NCBI GenBank assembly: GCA_963823245.1
Contig: CAWGKQ010000003.1
Location: forward strand, 186,001 to 250,000
Direction of reading: 5' to 3'
From: JAWVFM01 sp963823245
GTDB taxonomy: Bacteria; Actinomycetota; Thermoleophilia; Solirubrobacterales; 70-9
DNA length: 64,000 bases
Shown: in pieces, positions 10,016-18,612 of the stretch
How positions within the stretch are numbered: position 1 is the stretch's first letter
Layout: every line of letters begins with the position of its first letter
Position numbers and translations under genes: made by a program
The notes under the pieces: model-generated
Databases searched by the model: none
What the model was told of the DNA's origin: nothing
Seen by the model: the letters and a program-made list of their open reading frames with translations, nothing else

Positions 10016-10052
10016 AACTTGACACTATCAACGTGTCAAGCTATATGTCAAG
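9995..10052. promoter_or_regulatory. Array of five TTGACA half-sites (nested inverted repeats)
   Basis: On the plus strand CTTGACA begins at 9995, 10008 and 10018. Its reverse complement TGTCAAG ends at 10040 and 10052. The inner pair CTTGACAC (10018-10025) and GTGTCAAG (10033-10040) is a perfect inverted repeat around seven bases. CTTGACAT (10008-10015) and ATGTCAAG (10045-10052) form an outer perfect inverted repeat. The array overlaps the start codon of the HTH gene and the stop codon of ogt. It looks like a cooperative operator. Because TTGACA is also the -35 consensus, promoter overlap is possible. Confidence 0.65.
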
Positions 10053-10683
10053 CTCTCAGCGCGCCCTCGAGCTCGAGCAAGAACCGCTTCATCTCAGGGC
10101 CGCCGCCGTAGTTGCCGATCTCTCCCCCGCTCCGGACGACCCGGTGGCACGGGACGACGATCGGGATTGGGTTCGACCCGCAGGCGGTGCCGGCGGCGCG
10201 AACGGCGCGCGCGTTGCCCGCCCTTGCCGCGATCTCACCGTAGGTCAGGGTCTCGCCGAAGTCGATGGCGCGGAGCTCGTCGAGCACGCGACGGTAGAAC
10301 GGGCCGTGGGCGAGCGTCATGTCGACGTCGAGGTCGAACGCCCGCCGCCGGCCGGCGAAGTACTCGTCGAGCTCGCGCCTCGCGCGGTCGACGCGCGCCG
10401 GCGCCTCGATGATCCGGGGCGACACCTGCGCGGCGAGGCGCTCGAATGCGCTCTCGCGATCCTCGTTCGGGAGCATGAGGCGCACCAGCCCCCGCTCCGT
10501 GGCCGCGACGGTCGCCTCCCCGACCGGAGTGTCGAGCGACGCGTACGCGATGTCGAGGAGGCGCTCCTGGTCGGCCTGCGCAGCGAGCCACGCCGTGAGC
10601 TCGGTCGCGGGGCTCCGGCGGCCATCGCCCTGGCGGGCGCCCTTCAGCGCGCCACGGATGTCCGCCTCGGTGATCTTGTTCAT
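10048..10683 (-). CDS. ogt: Methylated-DNA--protein-cysteine methyltransferase (O6-alkylguanine repair)
   Basis: This suicide enzyme removes alkyl groups from O6-alkylguanine. The 211-residue product has the C-terminal ATase domain, with the active-site motif PCHRV (acceptor Cys179) and the upstream GETLTYGEIAARAG and NARAVRAAGTACGSNP segments. About 45 N-terminal residues precede the usual domain. The start ATG (10683) overlaps the TGA of the ECF sigma gene (ATGA), indicating translational coupling. The stop codon falls inside the operator array of the next gene. Confidence 0.95.
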   Translation of the reverse strand: MNKITEADIRGALKGARQGDGRRSPATELTAWLAAQADQERLLDIAYASLDTPVGEATVAATERGLVRLMLPNEDRESAFERLAAQVSPRIIEAPARVDRARRELDEYFAGRRRAFDLDVDMTLAHGPFYRRVLDELRAIDFGETLTYGEIAARAGNARAVRAAGTACGSNPIPIVVPCHRVVRSGGEIGNYGGGPEMKRFLLELEGALRA

Positions 10684-11207
10684 GTGATCGCCTCCTTCAG
10701 GCCGGGCCCAATCGCGGATCGCAGGTTGCGAAGGCCGTCGTGCACGCGCCGCCGCGCCGCGTCCTCGGAGCAGTCGAGCGCCACGCCGATCTCGCCGTAG
10801 CGAAGGTCGACCGCGAACCGCATCACTACGGCCGCCCGCTGCCCCTCGGGCAGATCGGCGACCGCGGTCCAGATCGCGCTGTCGCGGAACGTCATTCCCT
10901 CACCGCGCGCCCCGCCGAGCCAGCCGGGCGCGGCGTCCGGCGCCGCTCCGTCCAGGAGCTCCGGCTCTCCCGCGGGCCTCGGCGCGGCGCTTCGCGAGCG
11001 ATGGTGGTCGATCGCCTTGTTGCGGGCGATCTTGAATAGCCAGGCGCGGAGGTTGCGCAGATCCGACGGCGGATAGGCGCGCAGGGCTGAGAGGTACGTC
11101 TCCTGCAGGCAATCGTCGGCGTCGTCGGGGCCCACGTTGCCGCGCAGGAACGCGAGCACGTGCTGACTGTGCTCGTCGATCAGGGCTTGAAACGGCGGGG
11201 CGCTCAT
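10680..11207 (-). CDS. ECF RNA polymerase sigma factor
   Basis: The 175-residue product has sigma region 2, with DDADDCLQETYLSALRAY and NLRAWLFKIARNKAIDHHRSR at about 25-75, and region 4, with LPEGQRAAVVMRFAVDLRYGEIGVALDCSEDAARRRVHDGLRNL at about 118-162. I choose ATG 11207 (MSAPPFQALIDEHSQ) because homology starts there. It is the first gene of a coupled set with ogt and the HTH regulator. No anti-sigma gene is adjacent. Confidence 0.9.
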   Translation of the reverse strand: MSAPPFQALIDEHSQHVLAFLRGNVGPDDADDCLQETYLSALRAYPPSDLRNLRAWLFKIARNKAIDHHRSRSAAPRPAGEPELLDGAAPDAAPGWLGGARGEGMTFRDSAIWTAVADLPEGQRAAVVMRFAVDLRYGEIGVALDCSEDAARRRVHDGLRNLRSAIGPGLKEAIT

Positions 11208-11304
11208 TCGCTGAGTTGGTAACGGCTCGCGGGTCCGATTCGTGAGGTCATCGCCTCCAATACGATCGCAGGCCGAAGGTGGGACACGGGAAAGGAGATT
11301 CGAG

Positions 11305-11739
11305 ATGAGGAAGGCGGGAGTTGCACTGGGCGCCGTCGCGCTCATCGCCCTAGCGGGTTTCGCGGCGACGGGGCTTGGAGCGCAGATGATCAGCCTGCGA
11401 AGCGTGGAGCGGCCCGGAGCGATCCACGCGAACGTGAGCTTCGCCGGGTCCGCCGCGAAGTCGCGAACGACGCATTCGAAGGTCCTCTACGGAAGCGCGA
11501 CGATTCCGGTGCCGATCGGCGACTCGACGGTCACGCTCGGCAACTGCCCGAAGAAGTCGCACATCATCAACGGCACGGTCGGCGCGCTTCACGGCCAGCA
11601 GGCGAGGTACCTCACGATCCGCGGGTTCGGTCTCCTGTCACCGAAGAAGTGGTTCGTGGACGTGAACAACGCGAGCGACACCGTCAGCCCGCCCGGCTTC
11701 AAGGTCAACGCGATCGGGTTCATCGTCTGCGAGCGATAG
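11305..11739 (+). CDS. Small secreted protein of unknown function
   Basis: The 144-residue product starts at ATG 11305 after AAAGGAG and has a signal peptide (MRKAGVALGAVALIALAGFAATGLG). The mature part holds one CPKKSH and a C-terminal IVCER, which may form a disulfide, and a short beta-rich domain (GFGLLSPKKWFVDVNN). No known family. It is divergent from the ECF sigma gene. Confidence 0.7.
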   Translation: MRKAGVALGAVALIALAGFAATGLGAQMISLRSVERPGAIHANVSFAGSAAKSRTTHSKVLYGSATIPVPIGDSTVTLGNCPKKSHIINGTVGALHGQQARYLTIRGFGLLSPKKWFVDVNNASDTVSPPGFKVNAIGFIVCER

Positions 11740-11789
11740 CCCTCCCGCCGGTGAACCCCCTGCGGCTCCTGACCGGTATTCCCGTCGAT

Positions 11790-11805
11790 CCGCCCGCGAG
11801 GGCGG
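11790..11805. terminator. GC-rich hairpin after the secreted-protein gene
   Basis: CCGCCC (11790-11795), loop GCGA, GGGCGG (11800-11805). Outer bases CCCG (11781-11784) and CGGG (11812-11815) could extend it. It lies in the gap between 11739 and the next start at 11839. No T-run follows, so terminator function is uncertain. Confidence 0.35.
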
Positions 11806-11838
11806 GCGTATCGGGAAGAACGGGAAGGGAGCTCACGT

Positions 11839-12275
11839 TTGATCGACGGGAAGAGGCTGGCTTCGCTGTGCGCGCTCGCGGGCGCGGCCGTGGCGCTCGC
11901 CGCGTGGGAAGCAGCTCGAGCAACGACAACTCCACGAGCAGCGCCTCGTCCTCCGCGGGCGGTGGCGGCGGAGGAGGTGGTGGCACGACCATCTCGAGCA
12001 CCCCGAACAAGGCGCTCGGAAAGGCGATCCTCGTCAACTCGAGCGGCCACACCCTCTACCTGTTCGAGAAGGACGAGTCCGACGAGTCGTACTGCAACGG
12101 TGCCTGCGCGAAGGTGTGGGCCCCCGAGGTGACCAAGGGCGACCCGGCGCCCGGCCAGGGCGTCGAGGCATCGAAGCTCTCGATGCTCGACCGCGACGAC
12201 GGCACGACCCAGGTCGTCTACGACGGCCACCCGCTCTACACCTACGAGGACGATCACAAGCCCCCGGCGGGGGTC
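11839..12275 (+). CDS. Secreted lipoprotein with YLFEKD-type repeats (COG4315-like), frameshifted and 3'-truncated
   Basis: Translation starts at TTG 11839 behind GGGAAGGGAG. The signal peptide runs MIDGKRLASLCALAGAAVALAA, after which a lost base near 11909 hides what would be a lipobox Cys (A-C-G-S-S-S-S). In the restored frame come a Ser/Gly linker, then ALGKAILVNSSGHTLYLFEKDESD, CNGACAKVWAPEV and DDGTTQVVYDGHPLYTYEDDHKPPAG. This is the repeat type of COG4315 lipoproteins. The expected last 20-30 residues are absent: the sequence turns into an SGNH-hydrolase tail near 12275. Confidence 0.7.
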
Positions 12276-12279
12276 GCTA

Positions 12280-12763
12280 GATTCGGTGCGTGGAGCGGGT
12301 GCGTCAGAACATCGGGGCGAGCTGCCTCGTCGTCGCGACCATCAACCGCCCGCCCTACAACGGAGCCAGCTACGCGGGGATGAACCGCGCGATCGAGGGC
12401 TTCGCCGCGCGGGATGGCAACACCCAGGTCGTGCCGTGGCAGCTCGCGACGAAGCTCCACCCGGAGGTCGTCTACTCCGACGGCGTCCATGTGACCCCGT
12501 ACGGATACGAGTTCCGGGCCCACCTGATCGCCACCTCAATCAGCGCGTGCCCCGGCGGCCCTGGTCCCGTCGAGCAGGCCGGCGGCCAGAGCGACCTACC
12601 GCCGCCCGCCACGGCCGGCGTACAGCCGGCGGCTGCGGCTCCCGCCCCGCAAGCAGCGACGTTCCACCCCGTCGCGGTGATCCGGAGCGCGGGCGGCGCG
12701 CTCGCCGGTTTCGTGATCAGCGCGATCGATCGGCTTCGCGCCGCCGTCGAGCGGATCCCCTAG
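12280..12763 (+). CDS. C-terminal part of an SGNH-type hydrolase (5' end missing)
   Basis: The frame reads SCLVVATINRPPYNGASYAGMNRAIEGFAARDGNTQVVPWQ and then YSDGVHVTPYGYEFRAHLIATSI. The DGVH element is the C-terminal Asp-His pair of SGNH/GDSL-type esterases, as in OatA-like cell-wall acetyltransferases. The N-terminal GDS block and any membrane acyltransferase part are absent; the sequence joins directly onto a lipoprotein gene. The C-terminal 60 residues are a Pro/Ala linker and a hydrophobic end. An ATG-less start at GTG 12290 is possible, but this is more likely a deletion or assembly junction. Confidence 0.6.
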
Positions 12764-12793
12764 AGGGCGGCACGGCTCCCGTAAGATCGGCGC

Positions 12794-13069
12794 ATGTGCC
12801 GAAACATCCGCACCCTCCACAACTTCGAACCACCCGCGACCGACGAGGAGATCCAGGCCTCGTCGCTTCAGTACGTCCGCAAGATCAGCGGCTACAACAA
12901 GCCGTCGCACGCCAACGTCGAGGCGTTCGACCGCGCCGTCGAAGAGGTCGCGAAGGTCACGAGGAGCCTGCTCGACGAGCTGGTGACGAGCGCGCCGCCG
13001 AAGGACCGCGAGGTCGAGGCGTCCAAGCGCCGCGCACGCGCCGCCGAGCGGTACGCCACCGCGGCTTGA
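12794..13069 (+). CDS. DUF2277 family protein
   Basis: The 91-residue product (MCRNIRTLHNFEPPATDEEIQASSLQYVRKISGYNKPSHANVEAF) matches the small DUF2277 family seen in actinobacteria, including the CRNI N-terminus and the ALQYVRKISG core. Function unknown; the N-terminal Cys and following basic residues are invariant in the family as I recall. It overlaps or abuts the acyl-CoA carboxylase gene. Confidence 0.85.
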   Translation: MCRNIRTLHNFEPPATDEEIQASSLQYVRKISGYNKPSHANVEAFDRAVEEVAKVTRSLLDELVTSAPPKDREVEASKRRARAAERYATAA

Positions 13070-13082
13070 GGGCGACGAGAAC

Positions 13083-14606
13083 CTGCGCGACGACCTCGAG
13101 GAGCTGCTCGCCCGCCGGGCCCTGACTGAGGACGAGGCGCGCCGGGACGCGGTCGAGCACCGGCACGAGCGCGGTGGGCGTACCGCGCGCGAGAACGTGG
13201 CCGACCTCATCGACGACGGCTCCTGGGTCGAGTACGGCCGCTACGTCGTGGCCGCCCAGCGCCAGCGGCGCGAGGTCGACGACCTCGTCGCCAACACGCC
13301 GGGCGACGGCCTCGTCGCCGGCACAGCCACTGTCGACGGCACGCCCACCGCCGTTCTCGCCTACGACTACACCGTCCTGGCCGGGACCCAGGGCGCCGTG
13401 GGCCACTTCAAGAAGGACCGCATGTTCGAGCTCATCGAGCGCATGAGCCTGCCGGTCGTCTTCTTCGCGGAGGGCGGCGGGGGCCGGCCCGGTGACACCG
13501 ATTACCCCGTGGTCAGCGCCCTCCAGGTGAAGGCGTTCGCACTCTGGGCGAAGCTATCGGGAAAGGTCCCGCGGATCAGCATCGTCAACGGGAACTGCTT
13601 CGCCGGCAACGCGGTCATCGCCGGCTGCTCGGACCTGATCGTCGCCACCGAGTCGGCCTCGATCGGCATGGGCGGGCCGGCGATGATCGCCGGCGGAGGG
13701 CTCGGCGACTTCCGTCCCGAGGAGATCGGCCCGGTTGAGATGCAGGCGCCGAACGGGGTGATCGACCTGGTCGCCGCCGACGAGGGTGAGGCCGTCGCGG
13801 CCGCGAAGCGCCTGCTCGGCTACTTTCGCGGCCGAGCTGGTAGCTGGTCGGCCGCGGACCAGATGCCGCTGCGCGACGCGCTGCCGGAGGTCGGCCGCCG
13901 CGCGTACGACGTCGTCCCGATCATCCGTACGCTCGCCGACGAGGACTCGGTCACCGTGCTGCGCGAGCGCTTCGCGCTCGAGCTCGCGACCGCGCTCGTC
14001 CGCATCGAGGGCCGCCCCGTCGGCGTGATCGCCAACAACACGAAGTACGCGGCCGGCACGGTCACCGGGCCGGCGGCGGACAAGGCGGCGCGATTCCTCC
14101 AGCTCTGCGACGCGTTCGGGCTCCCCGTTCTGTCCTTGATCGACACGCCGGGCTACATGGTGGGGCCAGAGCACGAGCGCGATGCCCTTGTTCGCCACTG
14201 CTGCAGGATGCTCATCGCCGGCGCAGCGCTGACTCCGCCGATGATCGCCGTGGTCCTGCGCCGGGGCTACGGGCTCGGGGCCCAGGCCATGGCCGGCGGC
14301 GGGCTCCACAGTCCCGTGCTCACCGTCGCCTGGCCCGGCGCCAACCTCGGCCCGATGGGGCTCGAGGGCGCCGTGCGGCTCGCGATGCGCAAGGAGCTCG
14401 AGGCGATCGAGGACGACGAGAAGCGCGAGGAGCGCGTTCGCGAGCTCACCGCGCGCATGCACGAGCACGCCAAGGCGCTCAACGCCGCGCAGGTCTTCGA
14501 GATCGACGACGTGATCGACCCGGCCGAGACGCGCGACTTGATCGCCCACACCCTCGACGCGGCCGGGGAGCAGACTCCGAGCGGCCGCCCCATCGACGCC
14601 TGGTAG
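13083..14606 (+). CDS. Acyl-CoA carboxylase carboxyltransferase (beta) subunit
   Basis: This is a biotin-dependent carboxyltransferase of the propionyl/methylcrotonyl/acetyl-CoA type. Homology begins around LRDDLEELLARRALTEDEARR at 13083, although the first standard start codon in that frame is GTG 13197, so a CTG start or a lost base upstream is likely. The N-terminal half has TVLAGTQGAVGHFKKDRMFELIERMSLPVVFFAEGGGGRPGD, and NGNCFAGNAVIAGCSDLIV forms the acyl-CoA oxyanion-hole region. The C-terminal half has IANNTKYAAGTVTGPAADKAARF, LIDTPGYMVGPEHE and RRGYGLGAQAMAGGG, which form the biotin side. No biotin-carboxylase subunit is adjacent. Confidence 0.9.
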   Translation: MRDDLEELLARRALTEDEARRDAVEHRHERGGRTARENVADLIDDGSWVEYGRYVVAAQRQRREVDDLVANTPGDGLVAGTATVDGTPTAVLAYDYTVLAGTQGAVGHFKKDRMFELIERMSLPVVFFAEGGGGRPGDTDYPVVSALQVKAFALWAKLSGKVPRISIVNGNCFAGNAVIAGCSDLIVATESASIGMGGPAMIAGGGLGDFRPEEIGPVEMQAPNGVIDLVAADEGEAVAAAKRLLGYFRGRAGSWSAADQMPLRDALPEVGRRAYDVVPIIRTLADEDSVTVLRERFALELATALVRIEGRPVGVIANNTKYAAGTVTGPAADKAARFLQLCDAFGLPVLSLIDTPGYMVGPEHERDALVRHCCRMLIAGAALTPPMIAVVLRRGYGLGAQAMAGGGLHSPVLTVAWPGANLGPMGLEGAVRLAMRKELEAIEDDEKREERVRELTARMHEHAKALNAAQVFEIDDVIDPAETRDLIAHTLDAAGEQTPSGRPIDAW

Positions 14607-14613
14607 CCGGCCG

Positions 14614-16221
14614 CTACTCGTCGAGGCCGTGCGGGTGGAGGTGGTCCTCGGCCATTCGCTTGAGGCCGACCCGGTCGATCTTTCCGGTCGGGTTGAGCGG
14701 CATCTCGTCGAGGAAGACGACCTCCTCCGGCGCCTTGTAGCCGATCCGCTCGCGGCAGAAGACGATGAGGTCGGCCCGCGAGGGCGGCTCGGCACCCTCG
14801 CTCAGGGTCACGTAGGCGCGGACGTTCTCGCCGTGGACCTCGTCGTGCACGCCGACGGCGCCCGCCAGCGCCACGGCCGGGTGCTCGACCAGCGCCCCCT
14901 CCACCTCGTACGGGCTGATGTTGGACCCGTCGTGAACGATCACCTGCTTCTTGCGCCCGAAGAACCAGAGGTAGCCGTCCTCGTCGGCGCGGGCGAGGTC
15001 GCCCGAGTCGAGCCAGTCCTCGCTCAGCACGGCCTCGGTCGCCTCCGGAGCCTCCCAGTAGCCGACCATCCGGCTGCGGCTGCGGATCCAGATGCGGCCC
15101 ACCTCGCCGCCCTCGATCGGCTCGCGGTCCTCGTCGCGAAGGGCGATCGAGAAGCCGGCGATCGGCCGGCCGATCGAACCCTGCTTGATCTCGCCCGACG
15201 GAGGGTTGAGCGTCGCGATGCCCACCTCGGTCATGCCGTACCCCTCGACGATCGGGAAGCCGGCCAAGGCCGAAAACTCGGCCAGGAGCTCGGTCGAGAC
15301 CTTGTCGGCCCCGGCTCGGCACATGCGAAGCGATGCGAAGTCGCCCGGCTCGAGGTCGTGGTCATGAATCAGGGCCGAGAGGGCCGCGGGGATCATCGCG
15401 AGAATCGTCGGCTGGTGCTCGCGCAGCAGCGGGAGCAGCTCGTGGGCGTCGGTGGCGCGCGCGACCACGACCTTGCCGCCCACCGACAGAGTCGACAGCG
15501 CCCACAGGAACGAGCCGACATGTGACATCGACGAGCCCGGCAGGAAGACGTCGCCGGCGTCGAGCTCGAACGCCGCGACCGCGCTCGCGATCATCCAGCG
15601 CAGGGTCTCGCGGGAATGGGTCACGCCCTTCGCCGGGCCCGTGCTGCCCGAGGTGAAGAAGATCGCCGCCGGCATCTCGGGGTCGGGCGCGTCCTCGGTG
15701 GCCAGGGGCTCGGAGTCGAGGAGCGCGGCCCAGGCGTGGCGCCAGCCGCCGTCCACCCCCGCCGGCTCCTCGTTGCCGGTCGCGAGAGGCTCGGCGTCGC
15801 GGTAGGCGATCGTCCCGAGCGGCAGGCCCGGCGCGAGCTCGCTCGCTGCGACGTCCTCGGCCCGCTCGACGTGGGCGAGCAGAACGCTGGCGTCGCTCAC
15901 CTCGAGCGCGTGGTCGATCTCGCGGGCCGTGTAGCGGTAGTTGAGGGGCGTGGCGACGAGGCCCGCCTTGAAGCAGGCGAGGTAATGGACCACGAGGTCG
16001 ACCCGGTTGGGCATCAGCGAGGCGACCCGATCGCCCGGCTCGAGGCCGAGCCCCCGGTACCCGCCCGCAAGCGCCGAGCTCGACCGGTCGAGCTCGCGCC
16101 AGCTCAGCGCCCGCTGACTCGAGACGATCGCGATCTCGTCTGGCGAGGCGTCGAGCCCGGGTCGCAGCAGGTCGTTCAGCGGCGGCGCGGGCGCCTCGAG
16201 CTGTTCTCCGTCGAGAAGCAT
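14614..16221 (-). CDS. AMP-dependent acyl-CoA synthetase/ligase
   Basis: The 535-residue product has the ANL-family motifs: P-loop AIFFTSGSTGPAKGVTHS at about 186-203, VEGYGMTEVG at about 316, WLDSGDLARADEDGYLWFFGRKKQVIVHDGSNISPYEVE at about 400-438 (A7/A8) and NPTGKIDRVGL near the end, with the catalytic Lys. Start is ATG 16221. It activates a carboxylic acid, probably a fatty or aromatic acid; the chain-length preference cannot be read. It is convergent with the carboxyltransferase gene and divergent from the carboxypeptidase gene, 28 bases apart. Confidence 0.92.
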   Translation of the reverse strand: MLLDGEQLEAPAPPLNDLLRPGLDASPDEIAIVSSQRALSWRELDRSSSALAGGYRGLGLEPGDRVASLMPNRVDLVVHYLACFKAGLVATPLNYRYTAREIDHALEVSDASVLLAHVERAEDVAASELAPGLPLGTIAYRDAEPLATGNEEPAGVDGGWRHAWAALLDSEPLATEDAPDPEMPAAIFFTSGSTGPAKGVTHSRETLRWMIASAVAAFELDAGDVFLPGSSMSHVGSFLWALSTLSVGGKVVVARATDAHELLPLLREHQPTILAMIPAALSALIHDHDLEPGDFASLRMCRAGADKVSTELLAEFSALAGFPIVEGYGMTEVGIATLNPPSGEIKQGSIGRPIAGFSIALRDEDREPIEGGEVGRIWIRSRSRMVGYWEAPEATEAVLSEDWLDSGDLARADEDGYLWFFGRKKQVIVHDGSNISPYEVEGALVEHPAVALAGAVGVHDEVHGENVRAYVTLSEGAEPPSRADLIVFCRERIGYKAPEEVVFLDEMPLNPTGKIDRVGLKRMAEDHLHPHGLDE

Positions 16222-16249
16222 TCGCGGCAGTATCGCTGCTCGGCCTAAC

Positions 16250-17571
16250 ATGAGGCTCATCGGGCGGACCGCTGGAATAGCCCTGCTCGCGACGCTCCTC
16301 CTGGCCGCCCCGACACCCGCCGCGGGCGCGGTCCCGGCGGGCTCCGACCTGGTCACCCAGCTACCGACCCTGGGGCCGGTCGCGCAGCCGGAGTTCGCGG
16401 GCTACGCCTCGATCAGTGCGACCCCCTGCACCGACCTCGCCTGCAGCGATCGCCCCGGGCTCTTCTACTGGCTCGTCGGGCGCGACGCCGGTTACCGCAC
16501 GGATCCGACCGTCCTATGGACCAACGGCGGACCGGGGTCGAGCAGCTTCTACGGCTTCCTCTCGGAGAACGGCCCGTACGTGCTCAACGCCTCGCAGCAG
16601 CTCACCCCCTACGCCGGCTCCTGGACCTCGGTGGCGAATTACATGTTCTTCGACCAGCCGCTCGGCGTCGGACTGTCGTTTCCGTTTCGTGGCCAGATCG
16701 CCCAGAACCTTCACCAGGGCACCCGACAATTCGCGCACGCCGTTGCCCACGTCGTGCGACGCGACGGCCTCCGGCGAAGCCCGCTCTTCCTTACCGGTGA
16801 GTCCTACGGCGGCACGTACATGCCGCTGCTCGCGAGGCGACTGCTCAGCCAAGTCCACGGGTCCGGGTCGGCGGCGTGGTGATCCTCGACGGCTGGGTCG
16901 ACCCCGAGACACAGGTCGGGACAACCGCCCGATACGCGCTCACGCACGGCCTGATCGACGCCGCCCAGAAGCGGCGCCTCGACCGCGTGTACGAGCGCTG
17001 CCGCGCGCTGATTCGCAGATCGGGCGCCGGTTCGCCGCTGGCGGTGCGGGTCTGCCAGTCGATTCAGGACCGGATCGCCGCCATGAGCGGGCGCTACCTG
17101 GCCAATATCGCGCAGGACGGCGACATCGACTACAAGCCGATCGAGGCCTTCCTCAACCGTCCTGATGTCCGGGCCGCCATCCACGCGCGGGCCGGCCGGA
17201 CATTCTCGCTGTCGTCCGATCCCATCTTCGAGACCTACAACCACGGCGACATGCACGACTACGCCGGCGCGGTCGCGAAGCTGCTGGACCGAGGCGTCCC
17301 TGTGCTCGTGATCACCGGCCTCAACGACGGCAAAGACACCAACTTCCTCGGCGCCCGCAGATGGGTCTCGCAGCTGCGGTGGCGCGGTGCGGCGCGCTAC
17401 AGGCGAGCCGGGACCCGTCGCTGGACGATCGGCGGATCGGTCCTCGGCTACCGTCGCAGCGGCGGCGGCCTCACGACTCTCGAGGTGCTGAACGCCGGCC
17501 ACCTCGCACCCCGGGATCAGCCGCGCATCGCCGATGCGTTGCAACAGTTCATGGCCGCCTCACCTCGATGA
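16250..17571 (+). CDS. Secreted serine carboxypeptidase, peptidase family S10 (one frame break)
   Basis: The N-terminal part has a signal peptide and the S10 hallmarks LFYWLVGRD, TVLWTNGGPGSSSFYGFLSENGPY at about 88-110, and the nucleophile in LFLTGESYGGTYMP (Ser185). The frame breaks near 16868 and continues as VVILDGWVDPETQVG. The rest carries the Asp region VLVITGLNDGKDTNFLGARRW and the His region LEVLNAGHLAPRDQP, completing the Ser-Asp-His triad. Joined length is about 440 residues, as usual for S10. These acid carboxypeptidases are mostly eukaryotic but also occur in some bacteria. Probably exported for peptide degradation. Confidence 0.88.
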
Positions 17572-17892
17572 TCAAGCACTTAGATCCGAAACGAGGTCGC
17601 GCGACCCGATCAGCGATACGTGATGTCGGCGATCAGCGCGCGGGCCCTCAGGATGTCGACCACTCCCCGCGCCACCCAGGGATCGCCCTACCGCACTTGA
17701 GCAGGCGGGCGAAGGGGGCCGGCTCGCGCCTATCCACTCAGCTCGGCCAGGCACACGGGTAATCGGGCCGAAGTTGCCGTTCTGCGCCTGTGGGTGGTCG
17801 TCACGAAACCAGCCCTCGCTCATCCTTCGCGCGAAACGCGAGTGCCTCCCGGCGGTTCCCAGCGGACGCTCGCTCGGGACGAACGGAAGCTG
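17572..17892. other. Gap of 321 bases without a supported gene
   Basis: Both strands have short open frames here but none with a start, ribosome-binding site and recognisable composition. Frames are dominated by Arg/Ser/Pro shadow composition. I see no clear hairpin, repeat or promoter. It separates the convergent carboxypeptidase and SRPBCC genes and may contain decayed sequence. Confidence 0.5.
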
Positions 17893-18537
17893 CTAGCTGT
17901 CGTTGCCGCGCGATCCCGCCAGCGCCTCGGCACGGCGGGCGATGCCGTGAAGCATCTGACGCTCCATCATGAACCAGGGCAAGTCGATCGCCGGAGCCAG
18001 CATCCATAGGAGCAGCCGAATGCCGACGCGTAGTCGGACGCGCGAGACGAGCCTCGTGCGGGAGTCAGTCGGCATGATCGCCCAGCACCACGTCACCTCT
18101 GCGCCCGCGGGCTCGACGACGAGCGCGCGCTCGAAATCGACCTCTATCACCGGCCAGTCGGGGCCGCGTCCGAGCGGGATGACATCGCCGACCGCGAGGT
18201 CCTGGTACTCCGGCAGGACGACGTTGGCACTCCGCGCGTGCAGGTAGCCGAACCACATCTCCAGACGGTCGTAGCTATAGAGGCCACCACGTTCGTCGCC
18301 CATTTGCGCGAGCCAAGGCCAGACATCGCTTGGTTCGGCCGCGATCGAGACCGCGCGGGTCGAGACCACGTAGGGATCGGCCATGCGACCGTCGCCTGGA
18401 AGTGCGTTCACGACCTCGCCGTCGTCGGCGCCCCAGCGCAGAAGACGCGGTCGAACGGCGAGGTGATACGCACCTAGTCCGGCAAGAAGCCAAGCGGCCG
18501 CACGAAGCACGCGCCCCGCGGCGAAAGATGAGGACAT
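17893..18537 (-). CDS. SRPBCC-fold protein with N-terminal membrane segment
   Basis: Start is ATG 18537 (MSSSFAAGRVLRAAAWLLAG), giving 214 residues. One hydrophobic N-terminal segment is followed by a START/SRPBCC-like domain: TRAVSIAAEPSDVWPWLAQMGDERGGLYSYDRLE at about 57-90, a typical beginning for this group, then VIEVDFERALVVEP. The end is PWFMMERQMLHGIARRAE, a family-typical C-terminus. The ligand is unknown. Convergent with the S10 gene across a 320-base gap. Confidence 0.8.
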   Translation of the reverse strand: MSSSFAAGRVLRAAAWLLAGLGAYHLAVRPRLLRWGADDGEVVNALPGDGRMADPYVVSTRAVSIAAEPSDVWPWLAQMGDERGGLYSYDRLEMWFGYLHARSANVVLPEYQDLAVGDVIPLGRGPDWPVIEVDFERALVVEPAGAEVTWCWAIMPTDSRTRLVSRVRLRVGIRLLLWMLAPAIDLPWFMMERQMLHGIARRAEALAGSRGNDS

Positions 18538-18612
18538 AAGCCAACGGTACGTGGCTGCGCAACCTGCGCACACGAGCGGTTCGCCTCACGCGAGCCTGAC
18601 AACCCTACGACG

